In this document: piece by piece, positions 49,382 to 58,031 of the stretch
How the letters are laid out: each line of letters opens with the position of its first letter
Position numbering within the stretch: position 1 is the first letter of the stretch
NCBI RefSeq assembly: GCF_042653205.1
Contig: NZ_JBHSHY010000015.1
Coordinates: 58,143 to 122,142, forward strand
Source: Paenibacillus_Z sp042653205
GTDB lineage: Bacteria; Bacillota; Bacilli; Paenibacillales; Paenibacillaceae
Length of the DNA stretch: 64,000 nt
Reading direction: 5' to 3'
The notes under the pieces: model-generated
Databases searched by the model: none
What the model saw: the letters and a program-made list of their open reading frames with translations, nothing else
Told to the model about the DNA's origin: nothing
Translations under genes and position numbers: made by a program

Positions 49382-51571
49382 GTGAGCCGCAAAACGAAGG
49401 CAAATCCCGAATGGACCGGGTTTCAGGAATCCCGCCCGTACGGGCCGAACTATGATTTACGCACGGATTTCGTCATGGTGTACGGAATCGGCGACGATCT
49501 GCCGGAACGCATCGCAGGCTGGAAAAAAGCGGGCTATACGATTCACTTGATGACGGGCGTATCCTGGGGCCAATACCAGGATTACCTGTACAGCCGGTTC
49601 GACGGCCGGGACCATTGGGACGAGGCACAGAAGATTCGCGACGGTTCGCATATGCTGCACGGCAAGGACGTGCCGTACATGGTGCCGACGATCTCGTTCG
49701 CGGAATATTTGGCGACGCATATCAAGAAAGCGATCGATTGCGGGGTCGAGGCGATCCACATGGAGGAGCCGGAGTTCTGGGCGCAGTCCGGCTACGAGGA
49801 CGCGTTCAAGCGCGAATGGCTCAACTACTACGGCGAGGACTGGATCCCGCCGCATAGCTCGCCGGACGCGCAGTACCGCGCGTCCAAGCTGAAGGCGGCG
49901 ATGTATTACCGGGCGCTCGACCGGATCTGCAGCCAGATGAAGGAGTACGCGCTCGTCACCCACGGCCGGACCGCCCGGTTCTACGTGCCGACGCACAGCC
50001 TGATCAACTACACGCAGTGGCGGATCGTCAGCCCGGAGGCGCTGCTCGTCTCCATGCCGGCCTGCGACGGCTTCATCGCGCAGATCTGGACCGGCACGGC
50101 GCGGACGGCGAACGTCTACCGCGGCGTGCGCCGGGAGCGCACGTTCGAGACGGCGTACCTGGAATACGGCGTCATGCAGGAGCTGACCCGCGGCACGGGC
50201 CGGGAGATGTGGTTCCTTCACGATCCGATCGAGGACAATCCCCGTTACACGTGGAGCGACTATAAGTTCAACTACCGGCAGACCGTCGTCGCCTCGCTGC
50301 TGCATCCCGGCGTGAGCCAGTACGAGGTCTGTCCGTGGCCGCGCCGCGTCTTCGAAGGGAAGTACCCGACCCCGGACGGCACGGATAAGGAAGGGATCCC
50401 GGGCGACTACGCGACGGTGCTGCTGACCGTCATGGGCGTGCTGCGGGACATGCACAACCACGAAGAGGAAACGGGCGCTGCCGAATATACGCGCGGCATC
50501 GGCCTGCTGCTGGCCAATTCTGCGATGTACCAGCGCGGCGACGTGCTCGGCGAAGGCAGCGAACGCGCGGCCTTCAAGTACGACGGCACCGGCGCGAATG
50601 GCGAGCTGACGGCGGAGCAGCGCGACCTGCTCGACTGGTCGGCGTTCTACGGCCTGGCGCTGCCGCTCGTGAAGCGGGGCATTCCGCTGCGGCCGGTGCA
50701 GCTGGACAATGTCCTGACATTCCCGGGTTACCTGGAAGGATACCGCGTGCTGCTGCTCAGCTACGAGTTTATGAAGCCGGAGCATCCCGGCATTCACCAG
50801 GCACTCGGACAATGGGTGCGCGAGGGCGGCGTGCTGATCTACGCCGGCGACGGCAGCGATCCGTTCCACGGCGTGCAGGAGTGGTGGAACCGCGGCGCGG
50901 GCAGCCGCACGTACGACCGGCCCGAGCAGCATCTGTTCGAATCGCTGGGCCTCGGCCGCAATCCGGAGGAAGGCGAGCATGCCGTCGGCGACGGCGCGGT
51001 GATCTTCGTGCGCGTCAACCCCGCGGCGCTCTCCAAGTCCGGCAAAGGCGCGGAGCTCGTGGCGAACACCGTCCGCAAGGCGCTTGCCCTCCGGGGCGAG
51101 GCGAAGGACTACTTCGAAAGCGGCGTGCTCCGCACTCAGCGCGGACCGTACGTGGCCGCGCAGGCGATGGACGAGACGGAAGCGGACGGCGGACTGACGC
51201 TCCGCGGCCGGTTCGTCGATCTGTTCGAGGCGGAGCTGCCGGTCCTCGAACGGGTTGAGCTGCGGCCGGGCGAGAACTGCCTGCTGTACGACCTCGAATG
51301 GGACGGGGACGCCGCGGCAGCCGGCGAGCCGGCCATCCTGATCAGCGCGTCCCGCATCCGGGACGAGCGGCGCGAGCCGGGGCGCTTCGCCTTCGTCTCG
51401 GAGTCGCCGGCGAACATGACCGTCAGCACGCGCATCCGCTGCGGCGCGGCGCCGTCGCGCGTCACGGCGGACGGCGCGGACGCCGAGTTCGCGCACGATC
51501 CGGCGTCGGGCACGCTGCTCGTCCGCCATCCGGGACGGCCGGAAGGCGCGGCGATCGCGATCGAATGGTAG
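49382..51571 (+). CDS. Large uncharacterised protein, possible glycoside hydrolase
   Basis: 729 aa, no signal peptide. I do not recognise the family with certainty. The N-terminal half reads like a TIM barrel of GH42-like type: 'YTIHLMTGVSWGQYQDYLY', 'GVEAIHMEEPEFWAQSGY' (acidic candidates), 'REMWFLHDPIEDNPRYTW'. Residues ~430-560 resemble the class I glutamine-amidotransferase-like trimerisation domain of beta-galactosidases ('YRVLLLSYEFMKPEHPGIHQ', 'WVREGGVLIYAGDG'). The last ~120 residues look like a beta sandwich. GTG start with AAGGAGG. Last gene of the sugar operon, so a cytoplasmic glycosidase acting on the imported sugar is the best guess. Confidence 0.6.
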   Translation: MSRKTKANPEWTGFQESRPYGPNYDLRTDFVMVYGIGDDLPERIAGWKKAGYTIHLMTGVSWGQYQDYLYSRFDGRDHWDEAQKIRDGSHMLHGKDVPYMVPTISFAEYLATHIKKAIDCGVEAIHMEEPEFWAQSGYEDAFKREWLNYYGEDWIPPHSSPDAQYRASKLKAAMYYRALDRICSQMKEYALVTHGRTARFYVPTHSLINYTQWRIVSPEALLVSMPACDGFIAQIWTGTARTANVYRGVRRERTFETAYLEYGVMQELTRGTGREMWFLHDPIEDNPRYTWSDYKFNYRQTVVASLLHPGVSQYEVCPWPRRVFEGKYPTPDGTDKEGIPGDYATVLLTVMGVLRDMHNHEEETGAAEYTRGIGLLLANSAMYQRGDVLGEGSERAAFKYDGTGANGELTAEQRDLLDWSAFYGLALPLVKRGIPLRPVQLDNVLTFPGYLEGYRVLLLSYEFMKPEHPGIHQALGQWVREGGVLIYAGDGSDPFHGVQEWWNRGAGSRTYDRPEQHLFESLGLGRNPEEGEHAVGDGAVIFVRVNPAALSKSGKGAELVANTVRKALALRGEAKDYFESGVLRTQRGPYVAAQAMDETEADGGLTLRGRFVDLFEAELPVLERVELRPGENCLLYDLEWDGDAAAAGEPAILISASRIRDERREPGRFAFVSESPANMTVSTRIRCGAAPSRVTADGADAEFAHDPASGTLLVRHPGRPEGAAIAIEW

Positions 51572-51606
51572 ACCGCGGGATCGAACCGCGGCTCTAATAG
51601 CACGAG

Positions 51607-51636
51607 GAGAAGCGGCCGGGGAACCGGCTGCTTCTT
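51607..51636 (+). terminator. Hairpin ending the sugar operon
   Basis: GAAGCGGCCGG-GGAA-CCGGCTGCTTC, 11-bp stem with GNRA-type loop, 35 bp after the stop. Confidence 0.6.
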
Positions 51637-51639
51637 CGG

Positions 51640-52009
51640 CGTTTCGCCCCGCGTAATCGGTCCCGCGAGCGAGACGATGCGGAGGAGCCCGGGCGTGCGC
51701 GCTGGCTGGCTGCCGAATGTTCCGGCTCGGCCCGACGCGGCGGCTTTTAAACCAAGACAGAAACGGGCATAGTGGTAACAATGCGTGCCATCGATGCGCG
51801 CCTCGCTGCGAGCGGCTATCGGATCAGCGGGGCGCGCGGCATCCAGCAGCGCCACGAGAAGCAGATTGCGATCGACCTGAGCTCCCGGCACTTATCCCGG
51901 CCGGCACGCAGACAACTAGCTTCGCTCGGGCAGGAAGCCTCGGCTGCTTGCCGTTGGAGGAATGCGCGGACTAGCCGCGGACGATCGAGGCGTGAGAGTG
52001 ATACGAAGG
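51640..52009. other. Intergenic stretch without a recognisable gene
   Basis: About 370 bp with short overlapping ORFs on both strands, none with a ribosome site or protein-like composition. It ends in a good terminator (52010-52046), so it may encode an untranslated RNA, but I could not match it to a known class. Confidence 0.4.
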
Positions 52010-52046
52010 GGACGGACAACCCGCCGATGGCGGGGCGTCCGTTTTT
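52010..52046 (+). terminator. Orphan rho-independent terminator
   Basis: GGACG...CGTCC outer arms and CCCGCC-GAT-GGCGGG inner stem, then T6. It follows no visible gene. Confidence 0.75.
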
Positions 52047-52222
52047 TGTTGCGTTCATAGGCGATTGCATACCAGGCGCTGAAATCGTGGAGCGTGGGAA
52101 ATTCTGGTGGTTACATGGCGGATACCTGAGCACTTTAATGTGCCTTCTTCCCAACTCCGGCAAAATGCATGATAATAAAAAAGTCTTAAAATTAAACCAA
52201 CACGAAAGGATGTAAACAAATA

Positions 52223-52852
52223 ATGGCAACTGTACTTTACATTACCGCACACCCGCATGATCACAGCGTTTCCGCTTCTATGGCCGTAGGCAAAGCGTTC
52301 ATCGAGGCTTACCGCGAAGCGCATCCGTCCGACGAAGTGCTTCACCTCGACCTGTTCCAAGCGGACATCCCGCAAATCGACGCCGACGTCTTCGCAGGCT
52401 GGGGCAAGCTGCAATCCGGCACGGCATTCGATCAGCTGTCCGACGCCGAGAAAGCGAAAGTCGCCCGCCTGGGCCAGCTCGTCGACCAATTCGTCGCTGC
52501 TGACAAATACGTATTCGTCTCGCCAATGTGGAACTTCTCGTTCCCTCCGGTGCTGAAAGCTTACGTCGACTCCGTCGCCGTAGCCGGCAAAACGTTCAAA
52601 TACACGTCCGAAGGTCCGGTCGGCCTGCTGACCGACAAAAAAGGCCTGCACATCCAAGCAAGCGGTGGCGTATACTCCGAAGGTCCTGCTGCCGGCATGG
52701 AGAGCGGCTTCAGCTACCTGAAGAAAATCTCGGCGTTCTTCGGCATTCCTTCCTTCGAGCCGCTGTTCGTCGAAGGCATGGCGCTTGCGAACGCCGAAGA
52801 GTCCAAAGCGAAAGCCATTGCCAAAGCGCAAGAGCTTGCAAAATCGTTCTAA
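52223..52852 (+). CDS. azoR: FMN-dependent NADH-azoreductase
   Basis: 209 aa, flavodoxin-like. 'ITAHPHDHSVSASMAVGKAF' is the phosphate-binding N-terminus, 'FVSPMWNFSFPPVLKAYVDS' is the AzoR/ACP-phosphodiesterase-family hallmark, and 'ASGGVYSEG' binds flavin. Reduces azo dyes and quinones, commonly induced by electrophile stress. GAAAGGATG precedes the ATG. Upstream (52047-52222) is AT-richer with a GCAC-TTTAAT-GTGC hairpin; no MarR-type regulator gene is adjacent. Confidence 0.93.
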   Translation: MATVLYITAHPHDHSVSASMAVGKAFIEAYREAHPSDEVLHLDLFQADIPQIDADVFAGWGKLQSGTAFDQLSDAEKAKVARLGQLVDQFVAADKYVFVSPMWNFSFPPVLKAYVDSVAVAGKTFKYTSEGPVGLLTDKKGLHIQASGGVYSEGPAAGMESGFSYLKKISAFFGIPSFEPLFVEGMALANAEESKAKAIAKAQELAKSF

Positions 52853-52896
52853 TCCATCCCAATCTTCAGTCCGGAATCAATCCGGCCATCCATGTG

Positions 52897-52930
52897 GGGC
52901 AAGAGAGACGCGTTCTCTCTTGCCCTTTTT
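52897..52930 (+). terminator. Terminator of azoR
   Basis: GGGCAAGAGAG/CTCTCTTGCCC followed by T5, directly before the vanG-type promoter. Confidence 0.9.
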
Positions 52931-52941
52931 GTCGTGCGCGC

Positions 52942-53006
52942 CTTTCAAGCTTGTAAGGTTGCTGAAAGCCGAATCAATAGGTGAATCGAAGGGGAGCGGC
53001 TACACT
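52942..53006 (+). promoter_or_regulatory. BceR-type operator and promoter of the ligase gene (copy 1)
   Basis: Inverted repeat CTTTCA-AGCT-TGTAAG (52942-52957), GCTGAAAG at 52961-52968, ATCAATAGG at 52973-52981, 19 bp, then -10 TACACT at 53001-53006. Spacing is identical in copies 2 and 3. The poor -35 suits an activator-dependent promoter. Confidence 0.85.
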
Positions 53007-53060
53007 CGTAAAGGAAAACGAAGCAGGCTTCACGACATCGATTCAAAGCGAGGAGAGATC

Positions 53061-54149
53061 ATGATGAACGATAAAATCGCGCTGGGCGTCCTGTTCGGCG
53101 GCGCGTCGACGGAATATTCGGTATCGCTGTCGTCGGCGGCCGCCGTCATCCGGGGGCTGGACCGTTCCAAATACGACTTGATTCTGATCGGCATTACGCG
53201 GGACGGCCGCTGGCTGCGCTACTTCGGCGGCGAAGACGACATCCGGGACGACCGCTGGGCGGCGCATCCCGGATGCGCGCCGGCCTTCCTGTCGCCGGAC
53301 CGGTCGCGGCAGGGCCTATTCGAGCTGGCCGGGACGGAATACCGCTTCACGCCGCTCGACGCGGTCTTCCCCGTGCTGCACGGCCGGAACGGGGAAGACG
53401 GGACGCTGCAGGGGCTGCTCGAGCTCGCGGACCTGCCGTTCGTGGGCTGTGGCTCGCTGTCGTCCGCTGTCTGCATGGACAAGGCGGTCGCGAAGACGCT
53501 CGTCGAAGCGGCCGGCGTTCGCGTCCCGCCCGCGGTGACGCTGACCGCCGCGCAGTGGGCGGCTGGCGACCGCGGCGGGCTGGAAAGGCTCGCCTATCCG
53601 GTCTACGTCAAGCCCGCCAGATCCGGCTCGTCGATCGGCATCACCAAAGCGCACGGCCCGGCGGAGCTGGAAGCCGGCATCGCCGAGGCGCTGCGCCACG
53701 ACGACAAGCTCGTCGTGGAGACGCATGTCGACGGCGTCGAGATCGGCTGCGCGGTGCTCGGCGGGACGGAGTTCTTCGCGGGCGAGCTCGACGAGATCGA
53801 GCTTGCGGGCGGCTTCTTTGACCACGACGAGAAATACTCGCTGCGCACGTCGGCCATCCATCTGCCGGCGCGCATCGGGGAGGCCAAGACGGCAGAGGCC
53901 CGCGAGACGGCGCTGCGCATCTACCGGGCGCTCGGCTGCAGCGGTTACGCGCGCGTCGATCTGTTCCTCGCGTCGGACGGCACGCTCTACTTCAACGAAG
54001 TGAACACGATTCCCGGCTTCACGCCCGCGAGCCGTTATCCGAACATGATGCGGGCCGCCGGGCTCGACTTCCCGGATCTGCTCGACCGGCTCGTCGCGGA
54101 GGCGCTGCGCGGCCGCCCAGCCGTCCAAGCCCGCCTTACGGCGCTGTAA
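53061..54149 (+). CDS. vanG: D-alanine--D-serine (VanG-type) ligase
   Basis: 362 aa ATP-grasp ligase. 'VLFGGASTEYSVSLSSAAAV' is the N-terminal Ddl signature, 'FPVLHGRNGEDGTLQGLLEL' and 'YVKPARSGSSIGITK' bind ATP and D-Ala, and 'FNEVNTIPGFTPASRYPNMM' is the catalytic C-terminus. The omega-loop region reads 'FFDHDEKYSLRTSAIHLPAR', closer to VanG-type D-Ala-D-Ser ligases than to VanA-type D-Ala-D-Lac ligases. Followed by VanXY- and VanT-type genes in the order of vanG operons, it probably makes D-Ala-D-Ser for low-affinity peptidoglycan precursors. AGGAGAG precedes two possible ATGs (53061, 53064). Its stop codon lies inside the next operator. Confidence 0.88.
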   Translation: MMNDKIALGVLFGGASTEYSVSLSSAAAVIRGLDRSKYDLILIGITRDGRWLRYFGGEDDIRDDRWAAHPGCAPAFLSPDRSRQGLFELAGTEYRFTPLDAVFPVLHGRNGEDGTLQGLLELADLPFVGCGSLSSAVCMDKAVAKTLVEAAGVRVPPAVTLTAAQWAAGDRGGLERLAYPVYVKPARSGSSIGITKAHGPAELEAGIAEALRHDDKLVVETHVDGVEIGCAVLGGTEFFAGELDEIELAGGFFDHDEKYSLRTSAIHLPARIGEAKTAEARETALRIYRALGCSGYARVDLFLASDGTLYFNEVNTIPGFTPASRYPNMMRAAGLDFPDLLDRLVAEALRGRPAVQARLTAL

Positions 54150-54199
54150 GGAAGCTGAAAGGCGAACCGATAGGAACTTCGGCACGGCCCGCATACACT
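54135..54199 (+). promoter_or_regulatory. BceR-type operator and promoter of vanXY (copy 2)
   Basis: CTTACG-GCGC-TGTAAG (54135-54150) overlaps the last codons and stop of the ligase gene; GCTGAAAG at 54154-54161, GATAGG at 54169-54174, 19 bp, TACACT at 54194-54199. Confidence 0.85.
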
Positions 54200-54239
54200 T
54201 AGCTTAAGACAACCAACCGGAAGCGAGGAGAAGTCGCAT

Positions 54240-55121
54240 ATGATCCCGAGAACGAGAGAACCTATAGAAAAACAAGCCTGGTCGCTCCGCGGCGGCGCCC
54301 CGCTCGCTGGCGCGTACCGGACGGTCTACCTGGGCGAGGAGCGGGTCGGCAGCGGCAAGCTGGTGCTGGTCAACGCCGCGCATCCCGTGCGGACGTTCGA
54401 GACGCGGCTCGCGCCGGTGGCCGGCAGCCTGCTGCGGGAAGCGGGGAGCCAAGAGCCCGACGCCGCGCTGGACGAAGCCTGCCTCGCGCAGCTGACGGCG
54501 CTGCTGGACGGCAGCGGCGGCCGGGATCGGATCGCCGTCGTCAGCGGCTACCGCTCGAAGGAGAAGCAGCGGGCGATCTACATGGACACGCTGCAAGAGC
54601 GCGGCCCGGCCTATACCGAGCGCTACGTCGCGCTGCCCGGCGCGAGCGAGCACCAGACCGGGCTGGCCGTCGACGTCGGTCTCGCGGACGGCGGGCTCGA
54701 TTACATCGCGCCGTCGTTCTCGGAGGACGCGGACGAGGTTGCGTCGTTCAAGCGGCTGGCGCCGGCGTACGGCTTCGTCCAACGGTACGCGGAAGACAAG
54801 ACGGCGCTGACGGGCATTGCCTGCGAGCCGTGGCATTATCGCTACGTCGGCCGCCCGCATGCGGCCGTCATGACGCGCGAGAATCTGTGCCTCGAGGAAT
54901 ATACCGCGTTCATGAAGTCCTACGCGTTCGGTCGCAAGCATTTGATCGTCGAGGACGCCGGCTGGCTGATCGAATCGTATTACGTGCCGGCCTCGAACGG
55001 CCTGTCGTCCGTCCCGGTACCCGCCGCCGGCGCGGCGGATTGGGACATATCCGGCAATAATGAGGACGGCTTCATCGTGACGGCCTTCTACGGCAAGGGG
55101 GCGAAGCGCCATGGCCGCTGA
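54240..55121 (+). CDS. vanXY: VanXY-type D,D-peptidase (peptidase M15B)
   Basis: 293 aa, no signal peptide, so cytoplasmic as for VanXY rather than membrane-bound VanY. Zn ligands and catalytic residues: His and Asp in 'SEHQTGLAVDVG', Glu and His in 'CEPWHYRYVG'; 'VVSGYRSKEKQRAIY' is the usual N-terminal part of the fold. Predicted to hydrolyse D-Ala-D-Ala dipeptide and/or trim pentapeptide ends, removing the drug-binding target. An ~80-residue C-terminal extension ('KHLIVEDAGWLIESYYVP') follows the catalytic domain. AGCGAGGAG precedes the ATG. It overlaps vanT by 11 bp. Confidence 0.88.
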   Translation: MIPRTREPIEKQAWSLRGGAPLAGAYRTVYLGEERVGSGKLVLVNAAHPVRTFETRLAPVAGSLLREAGSQEPDAALDEACLAQLTALLDGSGGRDRIAVVSGYRSKEKQRAIYMDTLQERGPAYTERYVALPGASEHQTGLAVDVGLADGGLDYIAPSFSEDADEVASFKRLAPAYGFVQRYAEDKTALTGIACEPWHYRYVGRPHAAVMTRENLCLEEYTAFMKSYAFGRKHLIVEDAGWLIESYYVPASNGLSSVPVPAAGAADWDISGNNEDGFIVTAFYGKGAKRHGR

Positions 55122-57312
55122 GCGCAGCTTCGGCCGCGTCGACCTCGTCAAGCTCATCGCCGCCGTATTCGTCATCGCCAACCATACGGGACCGCTCACC
55201 TCGTGGAACCGGGAAGCCGACTACGCCCTGACGGGCATCATATCGCATCTGACCGTGCCGTTCTTCTTCATGGCCTCCGGTTTCTTCTTCTTCCGCCCCG
55301 CGAAGGACGGGACGCGGAACAAGCCGCCGGTCAAGCGGTTCCTATGGCGGGTCGGCGGTCTGTACGCGCTCGGCCTGCTGCTTTACTTGCCGGTGAATCT
55401 GTATACCGGGCACTTCGGACCGGGCATGACGTTCGGCTTGCTGCTGCGGGACCTTTTCTTCGGCGGTACGTTTTATCACCTCTGGTACTTGCCCGCGCTC
55501 TTGCTCGGCACCGCGATCGTGCATGCGCTGCGGCTTCGGCTGCGGGACCGCACGATCCTGCTGCTGGCGGGCGCCTTGTACGCCGTCGGCTTGTTCGGCG
55601 ACAGCTACTACGGCTTGTCCGCGAAGGCCGGCGCGCTGTCGGGGTTCTACGCGCAGCTGTTCGACATCTTCGGCCAGACGCGCAACGGCCTGTTCTTCGC
55701 TCCGTTGTTCATCGCGCTCGGCGCGTACGCCGGCAACCGGGCGGGCGACGGCGGCGGCAGCCGTTCCGCGCGCTGGTACGGCGGCCTGTTCGCGGCATCG
55801 GTCGCGCTGCTGCTGATCGAAGGCACCGTGCTGCACAAGCTGAGGCTGCCGCTGCACGAGGATATGTATATCGCGCTCGTGCCGGCCGATTACGCGCTGT
55901 TCCGCCTGCTGACACTGCGCGGCAGCCGTTCGCGCCGCCGGCTTCGCTACATGAGCACCGCGGCGTACCTGCTCCATCCGCTCGTCATCATTGCGGTCCG
56001 CGGCGCCGCCAAGCTCGCCGGCGCGCAAACGGTCGTGGTCGGCAACAGCTTTGTATTCTTCGCCGCCGTGACCGTGCTGACGTTGCTGATCGCCGCCGCG
56101 CTTGCTATACTCGCGTTACCACAAGCTTCGCCGAAGCCCGGCGGGCAGCGGGCGTGGGTGGAGATCGATCTGGCGCGTCTGGACCATAACGCGCGGGTGC
56201 TGCGGGAGGCGCTCCCGGACGGGACGAGCCTCATGGCGGTCGTGAAGGCCAACGCATACGGACACGGCGCGGTCAGCGTCGCCAAGCGGCTGTACCGCGG
56301 GGGCGTCCGCCAATTCGCGGTCGCGGAGATCGGCGAGGCGGTCGAACTGCGGAAGGCCGGCGTGAAGGGCGACATTCTCGTGCTCGGCTACACGCCGACC
56401 GAGCGGCTGCCGGAGCTGATCCGCTGGAAGCTGACGCAGACGGTCATTCATGCCGACGACGCGCGGCGGCTGCAGGCGCACGGCGGCCGGTTCAAGGTGC
56501 ATGTCAAAATCGACACCGGGATGAACCGGCTCGGCGAGCAGAGCGACCGCGACGACGAGATCCTCTCGATGTACCGGCACGACCGGCTGGAGGTGACGGG
56601 GACGTACAGCCACTTCGCCGAAGCCGACAGCCTCGATCCGTCCGATGTCGCGTTCAGCCGCCTGCAGATCGACCGCTTCCGCCGGGCCGTCGCCCTCGTC
56701 TGGGGGGCGGGCCTCGATCCGGGCCGGCTGCACCTGCAGAGCAGCTACGGCATCCTGAATTTCCCCGACCTCGAGATGGACCTGGCGCGTCCAGGCATCG
56801 CGCTCTACGGACTGCTGTCGTCGGAGAACGACGCAACCCGGACCAAGCTCGACCTGCGGCCCGTGCTTGCGCTCAAGGCGAGCGTCTCGCGGGTACATCC
56901 CGTCAAGGCGGGAGAGTCGGTCGGTTACGGCCGGAGCTTCACGGCGGAATCCGACACGATGATCGCGACGGTCGCGATCGGCTACGCGGACGGCATTCCG
57001 CGCGAGCTGTCCGAACGGGGCGGCAGCGTGCTGATCCGAGGGCGGCGGGCGCCCATCGTCGGCCGCATCTGCATGGATCAGCTGACCGTCGACGTGAGCG
57101 GCATTCCGGGCGTCCGCCAGGGCGATACGGCGACGATCATCGGGGAGGACGGCGAGGGGCGGATCACCGCGGGCGAGATGGCGGCGCGGACCGGCACGAT
57201 CACGAACGAGATCGTCTGCGCGCTCGGCATGCGGGCGGCCAAACGGTTCGTTCCCGAAGCCGGCCGCCGTCCCGCGCGGAAGGCGCTCGCCGGGCTGCAC
57301 GCGCTGCGGTAA
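55111..57312 (+). CDS. vanT: VanT-type membrane serine/alanine racemase
   Basis: 733 aa. Residues 1-~340 are an acyltransferase-3-like membrane domain (about ten helices; 'VDLVKLIAAVFVIANHTGPL', 'PFFFMASGFFFF'); residues ~350-720 are a PLP alanine-racemase domain with the PLP Lys in 'AVVKANAYGHG', the Tyr base in 'VGYGRSFTAESD' and 'GRICMDQLTVDVS'. This two-part architecture is that of VanT, which takes up L-Ser and makes D-Ser. At the place where alanine racemases have the active-site Tyr (SYRVPR-like segment) the sequence reads 'ALGMRAAKRF', so Tyr is replaced by Met; VanT enzymes also lack this Tyr. Overlaps vanXY. Confidence 0.9.
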   Translation: MAAERSFGRVDLVKLIAAVFVIANHTGPLTSWNREADYALTGIISHLTVPFFFMASGFFFFRPAKDGTRNKPPVKRFLWRVGGLYALGLLLYLPVNLYTGHFGPGMTFGLLLRDLFFGGTFYHLWYLPALLLGTAIVHALRLRLRDRTILLLAGALYAVGLFGDSYYGLSAKAGALSGFYAQLFDIFGQTRNGLFFAPLFIALGAYAGNRAGDGGGSRSARWYGGLFAASVALLLIEGTVLHKLRLPLHEDMYIALVPADYALFRLLTLRGSRSRRRLRYMSTAAYLLHPLVIIAVRGAAKLAGAQTVVVGNSFVFFAAVTVLTLLIAAALAILALPQASPKPGGQRAWVEIDLARLDHNARVLREALPDGTSLMAVVKANAYGHGAVSVAKRLYRGGVRQFAVAEIGEAVELRKAGVKGDILVLGYTPTERLPELIRWKLTQTVIHADDARRLQAHGGRFKVHVKIDTGMNRLGEQSDRDDEILSMYRHDRLEVTGTYSHFAEADSLDPSDVAFSRLQIDRFRRAVALVWGAGLDPGRLHLQSSYGILNFPDLEMDLARPGIALYGLLSSENDATRTKLDLRPVLALKASVSRVHPVKAGESVGYGRSFTAESDTMIATVAIGYADGIPRELSERGGSVLIRGRRAPIVGRICMDQLTVDVSGIPGVRQGDTATIIGEDGEGRITAGEMAARTGTITNEIVCALGMRAAKRFVPEAGRRPARKALAGLHALR

Positions 57313-57332
57313 CAAGGAGGGAGCAAGGAAAC

Positions 57333-58031
57333 ATGTACGACATCATGATCGTCGAGGATGACGACAAGATTGCCGCGATGCTGCAGGCCCATATCCGCAA
57401 ATACGGCTACAACGGCATCATCGTCGACGATTTCGACGGGGTGCTGGACCGGTTCCGGGCGCTCGAGCCCCATATGGTGCTGCTCGACATCAATTTGCCC
57501 AGCTTCGACGGCTATTATTGGTGCCGCCAAATCCGGGCGGTATCCAGCTGTCCGATCATCGTCATCTCGGCCCGGAGCGGCAAGATGGACCAGCTGATGG
57601 CGCTCGAGAACGGCGCCGACGATTACATGACGAAGCCGTTTCATTATGAGATCGTCATGGCGAAGATCCGCAACCAGCTCCGGCGGGCATACGGCGACTT
57701 GGCCGCCAAGGAGCGGGTCGTCAGCCATGCCGGCCTGCTGCTGTACCCAGAGCGGATGGAGCTTCACCTGAACGGCCGTTCCGTCGCCCTGAGCAAGAAG
57801 GAAACGGTGCTGATCGAGACGCTGCTCGAGCGCAGTCCCCGCGTCGTGAGCCGGGAGACGATTCTGGACAAGCTATGGGACGATGCGTTCGTGGACGACA
57901 ATACGCTCAGCGTGAACATCACGCGCATCCGCAAGCGGCTGGCCGAGCTCGGCATCGAGCAGGCGCTGGAGACGGTCCGGGGGTCGGGCTACCGCTTGAC
58001 CCCGGTATGGGCGGAAGAGGGTCCGCGATGA
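57333..58031 (+). CDS. bceR: Bce-type response regulator (OmpR family)
   Basis: 232 aa. Receiver domain with acidic pair in 'MIVEDDDKIA', phosphoacceptor Asp in 'VLLDINLPSFDGYYWCRQIR' and Lys in 'DDYMTKPFHYE'; C-terminal winged helix ('NTLSVNITRIRKRLAELGI', 'ETVRGSGYRL'). 'PSFDGYYWCRQIR' is typical of the BceR group. It starts 20 bp after vanT with AAGGAGGGAG and has no promoter of its own, so it is co-transcribed with vanXY-vanT. Likely activator of the three matching promoters at 52942, 54135 and 59006. Confidence 0.92.
   Translation: MYDIMIVEDDDKIAAMLQAHIRKYGYNGIIVDDFDGVLDRFRALEPHMVLLDINLPSFDGYYWCRQIRAVSSCPIIVISARSGKMDQLMALENGADDYMTKPFHYEIVMAKIRNQLRRAYGDLAAKERVVSHAGLLLYPERMELHLNGRSVALSKKETVLIETLLERSPRVVSRETILDKLWDDAFVDDNTLSVNITRIRKRLAELGIEQALETVRGSGYRLTPVWAEEGPR

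Noticed and set aside
51985..52012. AGAGTGATACGAAGG as a third T-box
   Set aside because: It lacks the invariant TGG and ACCGCG parts of the T-box sequence and no Stem I or specifier loop could be drawn.
51772..52215. 147-codon plus-strand ORF and the overlapping minus-strand ORF upstream of azoR
   Set aside because: Both cross the terminator at 52010-52046, lack ribosome sites and have random-looking composition.
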